Shown: positions 7,530 through 16,893 of the stretch, one piece after another
Layout of the letters: every line of letters starts with the position of its first letter
Position numbering within the stretch: position 1 is the stretch's first letter
DNA from: a bacterium
GTDB taxonomy: Bacteria > Auribacterota > UBA3054 > JAPLST01
Length of the DNA: 40,477 bases
Assembly: GCA_026417575.1 (NCBI GenBank)
Contig: JAOACZ010000185.1
Span: 1 to 40,477, forward strand
Direction: 5' to 3'
Position numbers and translations under genes: made by a program
The notes under the pieces: model-generated
Database searches by the model: none
Seen by the model: only the letters and a program-made list of their open reading frames with translations
Told to the model about the DNA's origin: nothing

Positions 7530-10067
7530 ATGAACTACATGGTTCGCGCGTGGGCCGTGGCAAGCCTGTGCGTTGCGGCGAGGGCATTATCGACTTTTGC
7601 AGACGCCCCTGCTGTTGCGCCAGCAATGGAAGAAGTTCGGGTATCGGCTGACAAGCTGGATTACTTGGCTTCCGGCGAAGTGTATGCGTCTGGCAATGTG
7701 GTCGTCGTCTATCAAGACCTGACCGTTTACGCAGACCAAGTTACTTACAACGACGCCACAGGCATCGTTGAATCACCGGGCTGGACTCGTCTCACCTACA
7801 AAAATCTCGAGGTAATAGGCGAGAAAGTGGTCTTTAATGTCTACACCCGCGCCGGCCAATTTGAAAATGCCCATGCCATTGCCGATCTTGGTAATTTCAA
7901 ACACGAAGGGCGTTGGTATGAGCGTAAGTGGTACGCGTACGCCCGCAAGGTAACGAAAGATCCTAACGAAAATGCCTTTCACTTACTTGACGGCAAAGCA
8001 ACCACCTGCCCACCAGAATATCAACACCCCCTTTACTGGATCGAAGCAAAAAACATCTCGTTGCTCCCGCCGGAGCCTGATGATCCGGAGAGCCTCGCGC
8101 GCATTGTAGCCCGCAACGGCTTCGTCAAATTCGAGGGTGTTCCGCTTCTGTGGCTCCCGTACATGACTTACACGGTGCGGGAAGATGACCGGCAATCCCC
8201 CGTGCAGGTGATGGTTGGCTACAGTTCCCGCAAAGGTGTCTTTACCGTGGCGGCGTTGGACGTTTTTCGCAATCAAAATGTGCGCGTCACGCCGCACATT
8301 GATTTTTACTCTAAGCATGGTATTGGCTTTGGTGTAGATGGCTCGTACTACTACCGCGCGACCAACATCACCACCCTCTCAGGCAATTGGAAAACCTTCT
8401 TCCTCGAGGATCTGAGTAAGCAATTTATCCATGGCATGGACAAACAACGTGGCGATGAAAAGGATACACCGTTTCGCTACCGCTTTCTCTGGGAACACAC
8501 GCAAACCTTCGGCCCGGGCGCCGGTTGGCTGAATAATGCCAAAATGATGTGGGATGTCAATCTGCTCAGCGACAACGATCTCATGCAGGACTTTTACTAT
8601 GATGAGCAGAAAAAGTATGGGCAGCGCGACACCTGGTTTGACCTGACCAAGCCGATCGGTGAGGATAACGAAATCTCCTTGTACGCTGTCAAACGCATCA
8701 ACGATTTCTACACCACGTATGAACGCTTGCCGGAGCTGCGCCATGTTTTCCGCAAACGGCGCATCTTGACAATTCCCGCACTGGAAGTGCCCGTGTACTA
8801 CGAAAGCAAAACGCGGTTGGGCTACTATCATTATGTGGAAAGTGACGATATTAGCGGGCACACGAGCTATTCTCTCTGGAAGGCCTGGACCGATCACAAA
8901 ATCTCCGCGCCTAAGCGCTTCTTCGGCTTCTTGAACGTCGAGCCGTTTATGGGCGTGGCGACGGAATTTGGCAGTGTCAGTACGTATCACACCGGGTACG
9001 GGATCGACTGGAAACGGCGCCGGCGCGTCTGGGCCTACCGCGAACGCACGCCGCCGATCTTCTGGCAGTTTGACTACAACCGCTTCTCGCGCGTGCCTAT
9101 CAACGTCTACACAGAGCAAGATACAGGCGGCCTGTTTCATATGCTGCCCTATGCCGGGTTGGATCTGAGCTTCAAACTGCATCGTACGTATGATCTCGAA
9201 GGGACGTACGCAGGGCAACTGATTCGTCGTTACTTGAGCTCCGACAACGAAAAGATTCGCCATATTATTGAGCCCAAGGCGCGGGTGATTGGGATACCGG
9301 GCTTCGGCACGGACAGCGGGATCGCTGCCGGCTCGGATCTCGGTTTGCGCAATGCCTTCCAAATCGTGCGGAATGGGCGCAATGCGGATTTGCTCGACTT
9401 CACCTTCTACCACAGCGCGCGGGCAATGACGGGTGATTTGTTTGACGAGCAAGTAGTCGCGCGCAAGTATCGGCGCTATCGGCGCTGGGGCTTCCGCCCT
9501 TACGAGGAAGAAAAAATGTACGCGGCGCGGCATGCTTTTGGGTTTGACTGGAATGCCACCCCCTTCGAGTGGTTGGAGGTGGAAGGTGATGCAGTATGGG
9601 ATTTGGATGAATATCGGCGCTTCACTATTGCTAATGTTAAGACGCACGCGGACGTGAGTTGGGCGGTCCAGCGTCTGTTTGCTAGCCCGTATATGATCCG
9701 CAGCTTGCGCGGCCGCAAGGACGAAATGATCGTGGACTTTGGCTATCGCTATTTATATGAGCAGGCGCACTTGATTTCTGTGGGAGGGCGTGTCTGGTTT
9801 GATGACTTTACCCCGTTATTGTCGGAACGCTTGCAGCAAAAGACCTGGGCTCGTGAGTGGACCCGCGGGTGGGGCGTGGGCGTGAACGTACGCTTCGATG
9901 CCAACGCAGGCACGCTGCAGGAAATGGAATATTCGCTCTACAAGAACTGGAAAAAGTGTCTCGACACCGAACTAACCTATCGCCGGCGTGACGGCGAAGA
10001 CACGCTCATGGCTACTTTCTGGCTGACGGCCTATCCGGGAGCGAAGCTCGAAACCGGCAGTCCGTAA
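7530..10067 (+). CDS. lptD: LPS-assembly outer-membrane protein LptD (OstA)
   Basis: LptD is the outer-membrane beta-barrel that inserts lipopolysaccharide into the outer leaflet, working with LptE and the LptA bridge. The 845-residue protein has a signal peptide (about 1-25) and an OstA/LptA-like beta-jellyroll (about 35-150, with DKLDYLASGEVYASGNVVVV and YADQVTYN). A long barrel region of alternating aromatic strands follows, including FEGVPLLWLPYMTY, a common LptD motif. Length is typical of the family (750-900). It carries only a few cysteines, at about residue 159 and 814, so the four-cysteine disulphide arrangement of E. coli LptD is not conserved. Gene spacing to gmd is 6 bp. This gene shows the cell has an LPS outer membrane. 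Confidence 0.9.
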   Translation: MNYMVRAWAVASLCVAARALSTFADAPAVAPAMEEVRVSADKLDYLASGEVYASGNVVVVYQDLTVYADQVTYNDATGIVESPGWTRLTYKNLEVIGEKVVFNVYTRAGQFENAHAIADLGNFKHEGRWYERKWYAYARKVTKDPNENAFHLLDGKATTCPPEYQHPLYWIEAKNISLLPPEPDDPESLARIVARNGFVKFEGVPLLWLPYMTYTVREDDRQSPVQVMVGYSSRKGVFTVAALDVFRNQNVRVTPHIDFYSKHGIGFGVDGSYYYRATNITTLSGNWKTFFLEDLSKQFIHGMDKQRGDEKDTPFRYRFLWEHTQTFGPGAGWLNNAKMMWDVNLLSDNDLMQDFYYDEQKKYGQRDTWFDLTKPIGEDNEISLYAVKRINDFYTTYERLPELRHVFRKRRILTIPALEVPVYYESKTRLGYYHYVESDDISGHTSYSLWKAWTDHKISAPKRFFGFLNVEPFMGVATEFGSVSTYHTGYGIDWKRRRRVWAYRERTPPIFWQFDYNRFSRVPINVYTEQDTGGLFHMLPYAGLDLSFKLHRTYDLEGTYAGQLIRRYLSSDNEKIRHIIEPKARVIGIPGFGTDSGIAAGSDLGLRNAFQIVRNGRNADLLDFTFYHSARAMTGDLFDEQVVARKYRRYRRWGFRPYEEEKMYAARHAFGFDWNATPFEWLEVEGDAVWDLDEYRRFTIANVKTHADVSWAVQRLFASPYMIRSLRGRKDEMIVDFGYRYLYEQAHLISVGGRVWFDDFTPLLSERLQQKTWAREWTRGWGVGVNVRFDANAGTLQEMEYSLYKNWKKCLDTELTYRRRDGEDTLMATFWLTAYPGAKLETGSP

Positions 10068-10073
10068 GCCGCC

Positions 10074-11060
10074 ATGAGTAAGCGCGCACTCATCACCGGC
10101 ATCTCCGGTCAGGACGGGGCCTACCTGACGGAACTGCTGCTTGAGAAGGGCTATCGCGTGTTCGGCCTTGACGTGCGCCCCCCTGAGACTGTTTTTCACC
10201 ATCTCGAGCACGTAAAAGACCAGGTCGTGTTGCATCGGGCAGATCTGCTCGATCAGCAGTCCGTGGTGCAACTGATTGAAGAAGCGCAACCAGATGAAAT
10301 CTACAATTTTGCAGCCTATTCGTTTGTCCCCTTTTCCTGGGAGGAGCCGGTTCTCACGGGCGACTTGAACGGCCTTGGTGTGGCGCGTCTACTGGAGGCC
10401 ATCCGGCGCACGAAACCTGATGTGCGTTTTTACCAAGCCTCGTCGTCAGAAATGTTCGGCAAACCGGAACAAGTGCCACAAGACGAACTCACCGCATTCC
10501 GACCCGGCACGCCCTATGGTACGGCGAAACTGTACGGTCACTGGATCACTGCCAATTACCGTGACAAGCTGGGACTGTACGCCTGCTCAGGAATTTTGTA
10601 TAATCATGAGTCACCACGTCGGCCCGAAGAGTTTGTGACGCGCAAGATCACAGCCGCGGCGGCACGTATCAAGGCCGGCCTCCAAAATGAACTGCGTTTG
10701 GGTGATCTGCACGCTAAACGCGACTGGGGCTATGCCAAAGATTACGTGTACGCAATGTGGCTGATGCTGCAGCAACCGCAGCCGGACGATTACGTGATTG
10801 CCACTGGTGAGGAGCACAGCGTGGGCGACTGGGTCGAAATTGCGTTCGGCTACTTGGGCCTGGACTGGCGCCGGTATGTCAAACAAGATCCAGCATTGCT
10901 GCGCCCCGTGGAATTGCACCGGCTCGTCGGTAACTCGGCAAAAGCGCGGGCGCGGCTTGGCTGGCAACCGACGGTGACGTTTGAGGAGTTGGTAAAGTTA
11001 ATGGTGGATGCAGACGTAGCACGCGTGCAAGCACAGCTGGGCAAGCCGAATGTGGGCTAG
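10074..11060 (+). CDS. gmd: GDP-mannose 4,6-dehydratase
   Basis: Gmd converts GDP-D-mannose to GDP-4-keto-6-deoxy-mannose, the precursor of GDP-fucose, GDP-rhamnose and perosamine in surface polysaccharides. This extended SDR protein (328 residues) has the NADP motif TGISGQDGAYL at its N-terminus, ASSSEMFG (active site), and PYGTAKLYGHW with the catalytic Tyr-xxx-Lys. The family-specific LYNHESPRRPEEFVTRKIT also matches. It begins 6 bp after lptD, so both envelope genes are probably one transcript. The reductase partner (fcl or rmd) is not in the window. The family is firm; which deoxysugar results is unknown. Confidence 0.95.
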   Translation: MSKRALITGISGQDGAYLTELLLEKGYRVFGLDVRPPETVFHHLEHVKDQVVLHRADLLDQQSVVQLIEEAQPDEIYNFAAYSFVPFSWEEPVLTGDLNGLGVARLLEAIRRTKPDVRFYQASSSEMFGKPEQVPQDELTAFRPGTPYGTAKLYGHWITANYRDKLGLYACSGILYNHESPRRPEEFVTRKITAAAARIKAGLQNELRLGDLHAKRDWGYAKDYVYAMWLMLQQPQPDDYVIATGEEHSVGDWVEIAFGYLGLDWRRYVKQDPALLRPVELHRLVGNSAKARARLGWQPTVTFEELVKLMVDADVARVQAQLGKPNVG

Positions 11061-11179
11061 TGGCCCTCCGGCCGCCCCAGGCGGCGCGTGCGCTAAGTTC
11101 GACTGTGCGGGTAATAGTCTCGTGCGAAACGGTAACGTTGGTCTCGCAGAACATGTACCCCCATTGAAAGGAGCACCAC

Positions 11180-12769
11180 ATGTATAAGGTAATCGCCACA
11201 GATGGCATGGACGCGGCCGGGATTGATGTGTTTAAGAACGCATCGGGAGTAACTTTGGAAGTGCGCAAAGGTGTCAAGCCCGAGGAACTCATGCAAATCA
11301 TTGGCGACTACGACGGCTTGATCGTCCGCAGCGCGACCAAGGTAACCGCCGAGGTTATTGAGGCGGGTAAGAAATTACGCGTGATCGGACGCGCCGGCGT
11401 CGGGGTGGACAATGTGGATGTAAAGGCAGCCAGCCGCCGTGGCATTGTGGTGATGAACACGCCGGAAGCCAATACCATCTCCACAGCCGAACATACTGTA
11501 GCGATGATGTGTGCTCTGGCGCGCCAGATCCCGCGCGCGGATGCCTTGATGAAGCAGGGGCAGTGGGAAAAGAAAGCTCTCACCGGCGTGGAGTTGTACG
11601 GCAAGACGTTAGGTATCATTGGGTTCGGGCGAATCGGTAGCTGGGTGGCCACGATTTGTCGCGGTTTCGGTATGCACATTCTGGCCTATGATCCTGTCGT
11701 CTCGCCAGAACGCATCATGGAACACGGGGCCACACCGGTATCGCTGGATGAACTCTTCGCACAAAGCGATTTTATCACGGTCCATACCCCTGTCAATAAC
11801 GAGACACGGAATCTCGTGCGGAAGGAAACCATCGCCAAGATGAAAGACGGGGTGCGGCTGATTAACTGCGCGCGGGGAGGAATTTTCAATGAAGACGACC
11901 TGTGCGACGCACTTGATTCGGGCAAGGTAGCTGGTGCCGCCTTGGACGTGTTTCCCAAGGAACCGAATGAGAACACACGCTTATTGAAGTACCACCAACT
12001 GGTCCTCACTCCGCACATCGCGGCATCAACAGATGAAGCACAATCGCGTGTGAGTGTGGAAATCGCCCACCAAATCGTACAATATCTGACCACTGGCCTT
12101 ATTACCAATGCGGTAAATGTGCCCGCAGTCAGCTCGCAGCTCTTGCAACAGCTCATGCCGTTTGTTGAGTTAGGCAGTCGCATGGGCACGATGCTGGCGC
12201 AAATTGCGCCTGGGAAACTGACGCAACTCAACGTCAGCTACGAGGGCGAGCTGGGTGCCATGGATACAGCCCCAATCACAAACGCAATCACGGCGTCACT
12301 GTTGGCAGCCAATGTCGAGGGTGTCAATCAAGTGAATGCACGGTTGATTGCCGACGAAATCGGACTCAAAGTGTGCGAACACAAGACTACCACAAGTCGG
12401 AACTACGCGAACTACATTCGCGCCGAAGTGGTGCGTGCGGGGGACGATCCGGTCTCTATCGGTGCCACGATTTTTGGTGAGAATCGCCAACACCCGCGGA
12501 TTGTGCGCATCAATCACTCGCACGTTGATGCCGTTCCGGAAGGGTATTTGCTCATTGTGCCGCATGTGGACCAGCCGGGCATTCTTGGTAAGATCGGCAC
12601 CATTCTTGGCAATCACAACATCAATATCAGCCGAATGACCTGTGATCGGCTGCAGCCTGGCTCGACCAACTTCGGCGTATACACGACGGATCAAGACGTG
12701 CCAGAGCACGTTTTACAGGAAATTCGCGCGGTCAAAGGCATTCTTGATGCGCACCGGGTAGTTTTCTGA
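11180..12769 (+). CDS. serA: D-3-phosphoglycerate dehydrogenase, long form
   Basis: SerA oxidises 3-phosphoglycerate to 3-phosphohydroxypyruvate, the first step of serine synthesis. The 529 residues match the long type: substrate-binding and NAD domains (1-310), an allosteric substrate-binding domain (about 315-450), and a C-terminal ACT domain (about 455-529) that usually senses serine. GIIGFGRIGSWVA is the NAD loop. The catalytic residues lie in NCARGGI (Arg), FPKEPNE (Glu region) and LTPHIAASTDE (His). GAAAGGAG precedes the ATG. The 119-bp gap after gmd contains a GC-rich hairpin GCCGCC-cca-GGCGGC (11071-11085) without a T-tract. Confidence 0.97.
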   Translation: MYKVIATDGMDAAGIDVFKNASGVTLEVRKGVKPEELMQIIGDYDGLIVRSATKVTAEVIEAGKKLRVIGRAGVGVDNVDVKAASRRGIVVMNTPEANTISTAEHTVAMMCALARQIPRADALMKQGQWEKKALTGVELYGKTLGIIGFGRIGSWVATICRGFGMHILAYDPVVSPERIMEHGATPVSLDELFAQSDFITVHTPVNNETRNLVRKETIAKMKDGVRLINCARGGIFNEDDLCDALDSGKVAGAALDVFPKEPNENTRLLKYHQLVLTPHIAASTDEAQSRVSVEIAHQIVQYLTTGLITNAVNVPAVSSQLLQQLMPFVELGSRMGTMLAQIAPGKLTQLNVSYEGELGAMDTAPITNAITASLLAANVEGVNQVNARLIADEIGLKVCEHKTTTSRNYANYIRAEVVRAGDDPVSIGATIFGENRQHPRIVRINHSHVDAVPEGYLLIVPHVDQPGILGKIGTILGNHNINISRMTCDRLQPGSTNFGVYTTDQDVPEHVLQEIRAVKGILDAHRVVF

Positions 12770-12801
12770 AAGGGAGTCGGTGGCAACGGGGCACACCCCA
12801 T

Positions 12802-13542
12802 ATGCCTGGGGACCTACCAATTGATCCACAGAAACCTCTGCCGCGGCACGTCGCTATCATCATGGACGGCAACGGCCGTTGGGCACAACAGCACGGCTAC
12901 GCAGCGCGCTTACAAGGGCATCGTGCCGGGGTCGAGTCAGTCAAGGCAGTGCTGCGTGCGTGCCAGGAATTGCGGATCCGCTACCTCACCTTGTTCGCGT
13001 TTTCAACGGAGAATTGGAAGCGTCCTAAAGACGAGGTCGATGGGCTCATGCGACTTCTCCGCGACTTCCTTGTTGAAAACATGGGCGAGTTGGTCGAAAA
13101 AGGAGTGCGACTGCGCGCGATTGGCCATCTGCAGGACCTACCGGACCCAACGCGCCACGCGCTCGAGGAGGCCATAGAGCGTTCGCGCCAGAACATGGCG
13201 CTTGATCTCATCCTCGCACTCAGTTATGGTGCGCGCCAAGAGATCGTAGACGCAGCACGCCGCATTGCCGAGGACGTCCAGCGCGGACTACTGCGCCCCT
13301 CTGAGATCACCGAACAGACAATTCAAGCGCGTCTCTATGCGCCTGATGTGCCCGATCCCGATCTGCTCATCCGCACTAGCGGCGAACTGCGCGTCAGCAA
13401 TTTCCTCCTTTGGCAGATCTCCTACGCGGAACTGTACATCACACCAGTGCTGTGGCCAGACTTCCGCGAGCCCCATTTCTATGAGGCCGTACGGGCATTT
13501 CAAGGGCGGCAGCGCCGCTTCGGCAATGTCGGCCCGGCATGA
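12802..13542 (+). CDS. uppS: Isoprenyl transferase (undecaprenyl diphosphate synthase)
   Basis: UppS makes the C55 lipid carrier precursor for peptidoglycan and O-antigen by cis-condensation of IPP onto FPP. The 246-residue protein has IMDGNGRWA with the Mg-binding Asp, the FSTENWKRP motif, and LLIRTSGELRVSNFLLWQ followed by YAELY, all diagnostic of cis-prenyltransferases. It lies 32 bp downstream of serA. In many bacteria uppS follows rpsB-tsf-pyrH-frr; here it is about 6.9 kb from rpsB on the opposite strand. The gene converges on the PEP-CTERM gene with only an 18-bp gap and no terminator between. Confidence 0.97.
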   Translation: MPGDLPIDPQKPLPRHVAIIMDGNGRWAQQHGYAARLQGHRAGVESVKAVLRACQELRIRYLTLFAFSTENWKRPKDEVDGLMRLLRDFLVENMGELVEKGVRLRAIGHLQDLPDPTRHALEEAIERSRQNMALDLILALSYGARQEIVDAARRIAEDVQRGLLRPSEITEQTIQARLYAPDVPDPDLLIRTSGELRVSNFLLWQISYAELYITPVLWPDFREPHFYEAVRAFQGRQRRFGNVGPA

Positions 13543-13560
13543 ACACTCATCACCCGCCCT

Positions 13561-16491
13561 TTAGCGCACTGCGCTGATCCCGCGCCTCTCCCACCGCACC
13601 GCGAAGACTACAGCGACTAGGAGCACCCCCGCCGGCTCTGGCACAGCGTTCCACCCCACATCACGAATCCCATAGGGAGTGCTGATGTCCGTGGAATACG
13701 GTAGCCCGGCATAGGTAATGAACGCGGGCTGTTCGTCGACAAAATTCGGCAGTCCGTAATCATCTATGATCAGCTGTATCACGTCGTTCCAATACTGTCC
13801 ACCTGGCACGGGGACGCCCACCGACCAGAATTGATTGGAAAAGGGGAGGATTGCATCCATGCCACGCGCGGAATATTGTTTATCCACGTACAGTCCGTAG
13901 CCTTCTTGCGCAAAGGGGTAGCCCGCCGCTGGCATGTCGCCGATGATGCAACTTCTCACGTGGAACTGGGGAAGATATTCGCCCGGAAAATGACAATTGA
14001 GTCCAAACACGCGCCCGTTGCCACTGTTTGTGCCGGTGTGAACAGTCTCCACCATCGTACAATGATCGATTAGCACAATGTTCGTATTGGCGGGATTTGC
14101 AGCCACACTGTAGCCATCGTACGAGAGCGAACGCTGGGCCCCGCGAATCAAGAGGTGATCCAACTGGACATTCTTAGGCCCGACAAGTCCGTGCAAAGTC
14201 ACTGCGTAAAACAACCAGCCGTCCCACTCGTGTCGATATTCACCAAGATCAGCGTGATAAACCGGCCCAGTGTACGTACAGTTCAGATACAGGTGATCGA
14301 GGCGCACACCATTGGGATGTTCCACACCCACCAAGGTACAAAAGCTGTCCCAGGCCAGCTCACCGCTGCTATTCGTCCGTACGACGGCAGGCGGCTCAGT
14401 GCCATCAATCGTAAAACCACTGAAACGCAGATGCTCGCAGTTGCGGATGTCAACAGGACAGCGCGAAGGCAGACGTTGTCCTTCGCCCACGACTACCGGC
14501 CAGACGTTTGTTCCTTTGACAAGAAACGATTGCTCCGGACCCGCGCCAAGGATCTCGAGATATTTGCGATCATGGATGCGCACGTACCAAAGGTTTGTTC
14601 CTGGAAGCGCACATTCGTTTGCGTAGGTGCCCGCGGCGACGCTCACCCGCACGGTAACGTACTCATTTCCGTCCGGAACTGCCGCTAACGCGCGGGTGAG
14701 AGTGCGCCAAGCAGTGCTCGGCGTCTGCCCATCGTTCGTATCATTACCCGAGGGGCTGACATAGAATTGATGCGCATTGACAATCACCACGCATGTTGCC
14801 GCGCGCCCGTTGCTGGTGATGTGGATGGTGCCGGTAGCATTTTGAGGCGCGCTCGCGGCGATCGCGAAGCTAACCGTCACATATGCGCCGCCCGTGGACA
14901 CAGACCCATACTGAGGGCTCAATCCTGTGATCCAAGCCACATCGGCAGTATTGGTGAAATACAGAATATCCGTCCCAGTATTGTACAGCCGAAATGTGAC
15001 CAGGGGAATATTCGGAAAGCTTTTAATCGTGTTGGGAACTGGTGTAGCGCGCGCTTCTGGTTTGTCCGCGTAGACCGTTACGACATGCGAGCCAGCCGAT
15101 GATGTCACATACACATAGCCTGTCGCAGGGCCGTCAATCAGCGCACGGTTCACAATCACACTATTGGTCACAAAATTCAAGTCCACAATACTGGCCACTG
15201 CAGGTGTCACGCTCAGCCATGCCGCGCTGCTGGTATTGGTGTAGTGAATCACACCCCCGCCCGTGTTGCCCGCAAAAAACACGCCCGTCTGGAGCGTCAT
15301 GCCCAAATTGAGCTCGGTAGGGAAGACGTCCAACCCCGGAGGAAATGGAGGATCCAGGGTGCGTATGTCACACGACCAGAACACATTTGAAAGCATGTTC
15401 GGCAGCGGGGGATTGTTGAACAAGTATCCGTTGGCGATGTACACACGCCGGTTGGCAAACCACACTGCAGGCGCGTTGATGTTTAGTGGCATTTTATCCT
15501 GCGACACATACCAGAAATTTGACTGAACGAAATACACTTGAATGAGATTCGTACTTGTATCTGCACCACCCGCCACCCGCCCGCCGAACAAATAGACGCG
15601 ATCGCGGTAGGCAACGACAGCCGCTTGGTTGGCACCAAAAGGCGGTAAAGCCCCGGACATTACTGTATTCGGCTGGGCTGGGTCGTAAATGTACATCGCT
15701 AACCCAAAAGTGTTGCTGCTCGTACGACCTATGTTGTCATACGCTCCCCATGGCATGTAGACTTTCTTTCCGTCGGAATCACTCCCGCCTTGCGTTGTTT
15801 TCATCGGAAAACCTGGTACGCTGAGCGTCTCCCATGAGTCATTCAAAAAATCGTAGATAAATATACTGTTGGCCGCGCCGTGAAGGTAGTACTTCCCACC
15901 GACTTGTCCTCCTGCACATAGGGTTACGTTGGCAATACCTGCCACGCCAGTGCGGTTCGTCCAGGTGTTATCGTTGGGATCGTACATCATCACGACGTTG
16001 CCAGGATGATTTTCACCGCTGAACAGAAACAACTCGTCCGTGCCATCAAAGTCAACATCGTACGCGCCTAAGGCGACCCCTGCGGGCGAGACGCCGTCAC
16101 CTTTAATTGGCATGGCAGCGCCGCGACCCATGTTGATCCCGCGCGGGCCACTGCCATCCCACTTCGCCGCGTGCCACATGTTACTGGGATGAGTCTCATA
16201 CGGATTGAACACACTTACATGGCTGTGCGCTGCGACGTAGCCTGGCGGAGCTCCAAAAACGCGCCCACCGATCACGTACACCCGTCCGTTGGCCTGCACG
16301 GCAGACGACCGATACACATAACAGGCATCGGGCATTACCTCTGGCGTGGGAATGACGGATACTTCGTTGGTGTCACCATATGGCCATAGTGAAGGGTCTG
16401 GAGGTAGAGACGTATCCCACGTCGCGCTGTGTACGATCCCATCCGTGAGTAGAGCGGTAAGTGCAGTGCGGAGCACGATGCGCGTTCTCAT
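13561..16491 (-). CDS. Large mosaic PEP-CTERM surface protein (propeller, Ig-like, beta-helix)
   Basis: The 976-residue protein has a signal peptide (about 1-23) and Kelch-like repeats (about 45-370, for example VYVIGGRVFGA, VYLFGGRVAGG, VYIANGYLF). Two Ig/BACON-like modules follow (about 385-575; AWLSVTPAVAS, AWITGLSPQYGS). A right-handed beta-helix segment (about 575-930) starts with FYVSPSGNDTNDGQTPSTAW. The C-terminus, VPEPAGVLLVAVVFAVRWERR, is a PEP-CTERM signal of motif, membrane helix and basic tail, normally processed by an exosortase. No exosortase is in the window. The first half resembles a carbohydrate-binding or enzyme propeller, the second pectate-lyase-like proteins; catalytic activity is unproven. 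A GGGGG ribosome site and a strong promoter precede it. Confidence 0.9.
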   Translation of the reverse strand: MRTRIVLRTALTALLTDGIVHSATWDTSLPPDPSLWPYGDTNEVSVIPTPEVMPDACYVYRSSAVQANGRVYVIGGRVFGAPPGYVAAHSHVSVFNPYETHPSNMWHAAKWDGSGPRGINMGRGAAMPIKGDGVSPAGVALGAYDVDFDGTDELFLFSGENHPGNVVMMYDPNDNTWTNRTGVAGIANVTLCAGGQVGGKYYLHGAANSIFIYDFLNDSWETLSVPGFPMKTTQGGSDSDGKKVYMPWGAYDNIGRTSSNTFGLAMYIYDPAQPNTVMSGALPPFGANQAAVVAYRDRVYLFGGRVAGGADTSTNLIQVYFVQSNFWYVSQDKMPLNINAPAVWFANRRVYIANGYLFNNPPLPNMLSNVFWSCDIRTLDPPFPPGLDVFPTELNLGMTLQTGVFFAGNTGGGVIHYTNTSSAAWLSVTPAVASIVDLNFVTNSVIVNRALIDGPATGYVYVTSSAGSHVVTVYADKPEARATPVPNTIKSFPNIPLVTFRLYNTGTDILYFTNTADVAWITGLSPQYGSVSTGGAYVTVSFAIAASAPQNATGTIHITSNGRAATCVVIVNAHQFYVSPSGNDTNDGQTPSTAWRTLTRALAAVPDGNEYVTVRVSVAAGTYANECALPGTNLWYVRIHDRKYLEILGAGPEQSFLVKGTNVWPVVVGEGQRLPSRCPVDIRNCEHLRFSGFTIDGTEPPAVVRTNSSGELAWDSFCTLVGVEHPNGVRLDHLYLNCTYTGPVYHADLGEYRHEWDGWLFYAVTLHGLVGPKNVQLDHLLIRGAQRSLSYDGYSVAANPANTNIVLIDHCTMVETVHTGTNSGNGRVFGLNCHFPGEYLPQFHVRSCIIGDMPAAGYPFAQEGYGLYVDKQYSARGMDAILPFSNQFWSVGVPVPGGQYWNDVIQLIIDDYGLPNFVDEQPAFITYAGLPYSTDISTPYGIRDVGWNAVPEPAGVLLVAVVFAVRWERRGISAVR

Positions 16492-16530
16492 GACAGCCCC
16501 CTGTTTCTGGTTTATTTACCGTATAGCTGC

Positions 16531-16559
16531 AGTATATCAAAAATGCTCAGGCTTGTCAA
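16531..16559 (-). promoter_or_regulatory. Strong promoter of the PEP-CTERM gene
   Basis: Minus strand: perfect -35 TTGACA (16559-16554), 17-bp spacer, TATACT (16536-16531) with TGA ahead of it as an extended -10. Start would be near 16524, giving a 33-nt leader. Confidence 0.8.
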
Positions 16560-16857
16560 CCGATCACGGCAGTCCGCTCAGCGCGTAACTGCATCACCTT
16601 CGCGTTGCCTTGAAATGAAATATGACGCCGCTCTAGCGTTAAGTGACAGTATAACCCTCAGCCCGCATATCGCGACGGCCCCATGAACATCTCTTCGCTT
16701 CTACGCACGATGAGTCGTTTCCCTGCGCCTCTTCTCACCCATTTCGTTACATGCCTTCGAGCTTGTCATAGTGCGCGGCTCATCACCAGCAGGTCGCACT
16801 TCATCCCGAGCCCAATGCGTTTGCAGCAAAAATGAGGCCCGGAACGAGCTGCTGTGC

Positions 16858-16886
16858 TCGACACGTGCGAATGCTTTTGCTACAAT
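16858..16886 (+). promoter_or_regulatory. surE promoter giving a probable leaderless mRNA
   Basis: TCGACA (16858-16863), 17-bp spacer, TACAAT (16881-16886) preceded by TGC. Both hexamers match 5 of 6 consensus positions. The surE ATG begins 8 bases after the -10, where transcription itself should start. No ribosome site is present. Confidence 0.65.
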
Positions 16887-16893
16887 TTTTTCG

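Larger units (their letters stand above)
16492..16893. other. Divergent intergenic region between the PEP-CTERM gene and surE
   Basis: About 400 bp containing the leftward PEP-CTERM promoter and the rightward surE promoter at opposite ends. The middle (about 16570-16850) shows no gene, repeat or terminator that I can support. Confidence 0.6.

Noticed and set aside
8379-9647. 422-codon open frame antisense to lptD
   Set aside because: It is a mirror of the lptD coding strand; the lptD frame has domain-level support and this one has none.
16771-16893. Upstream extension of surE by 41 codons
   Set aside because: It lies upstream of and across the predicted promoter, and SurE proteins begin at the RILLSNDDG segment.
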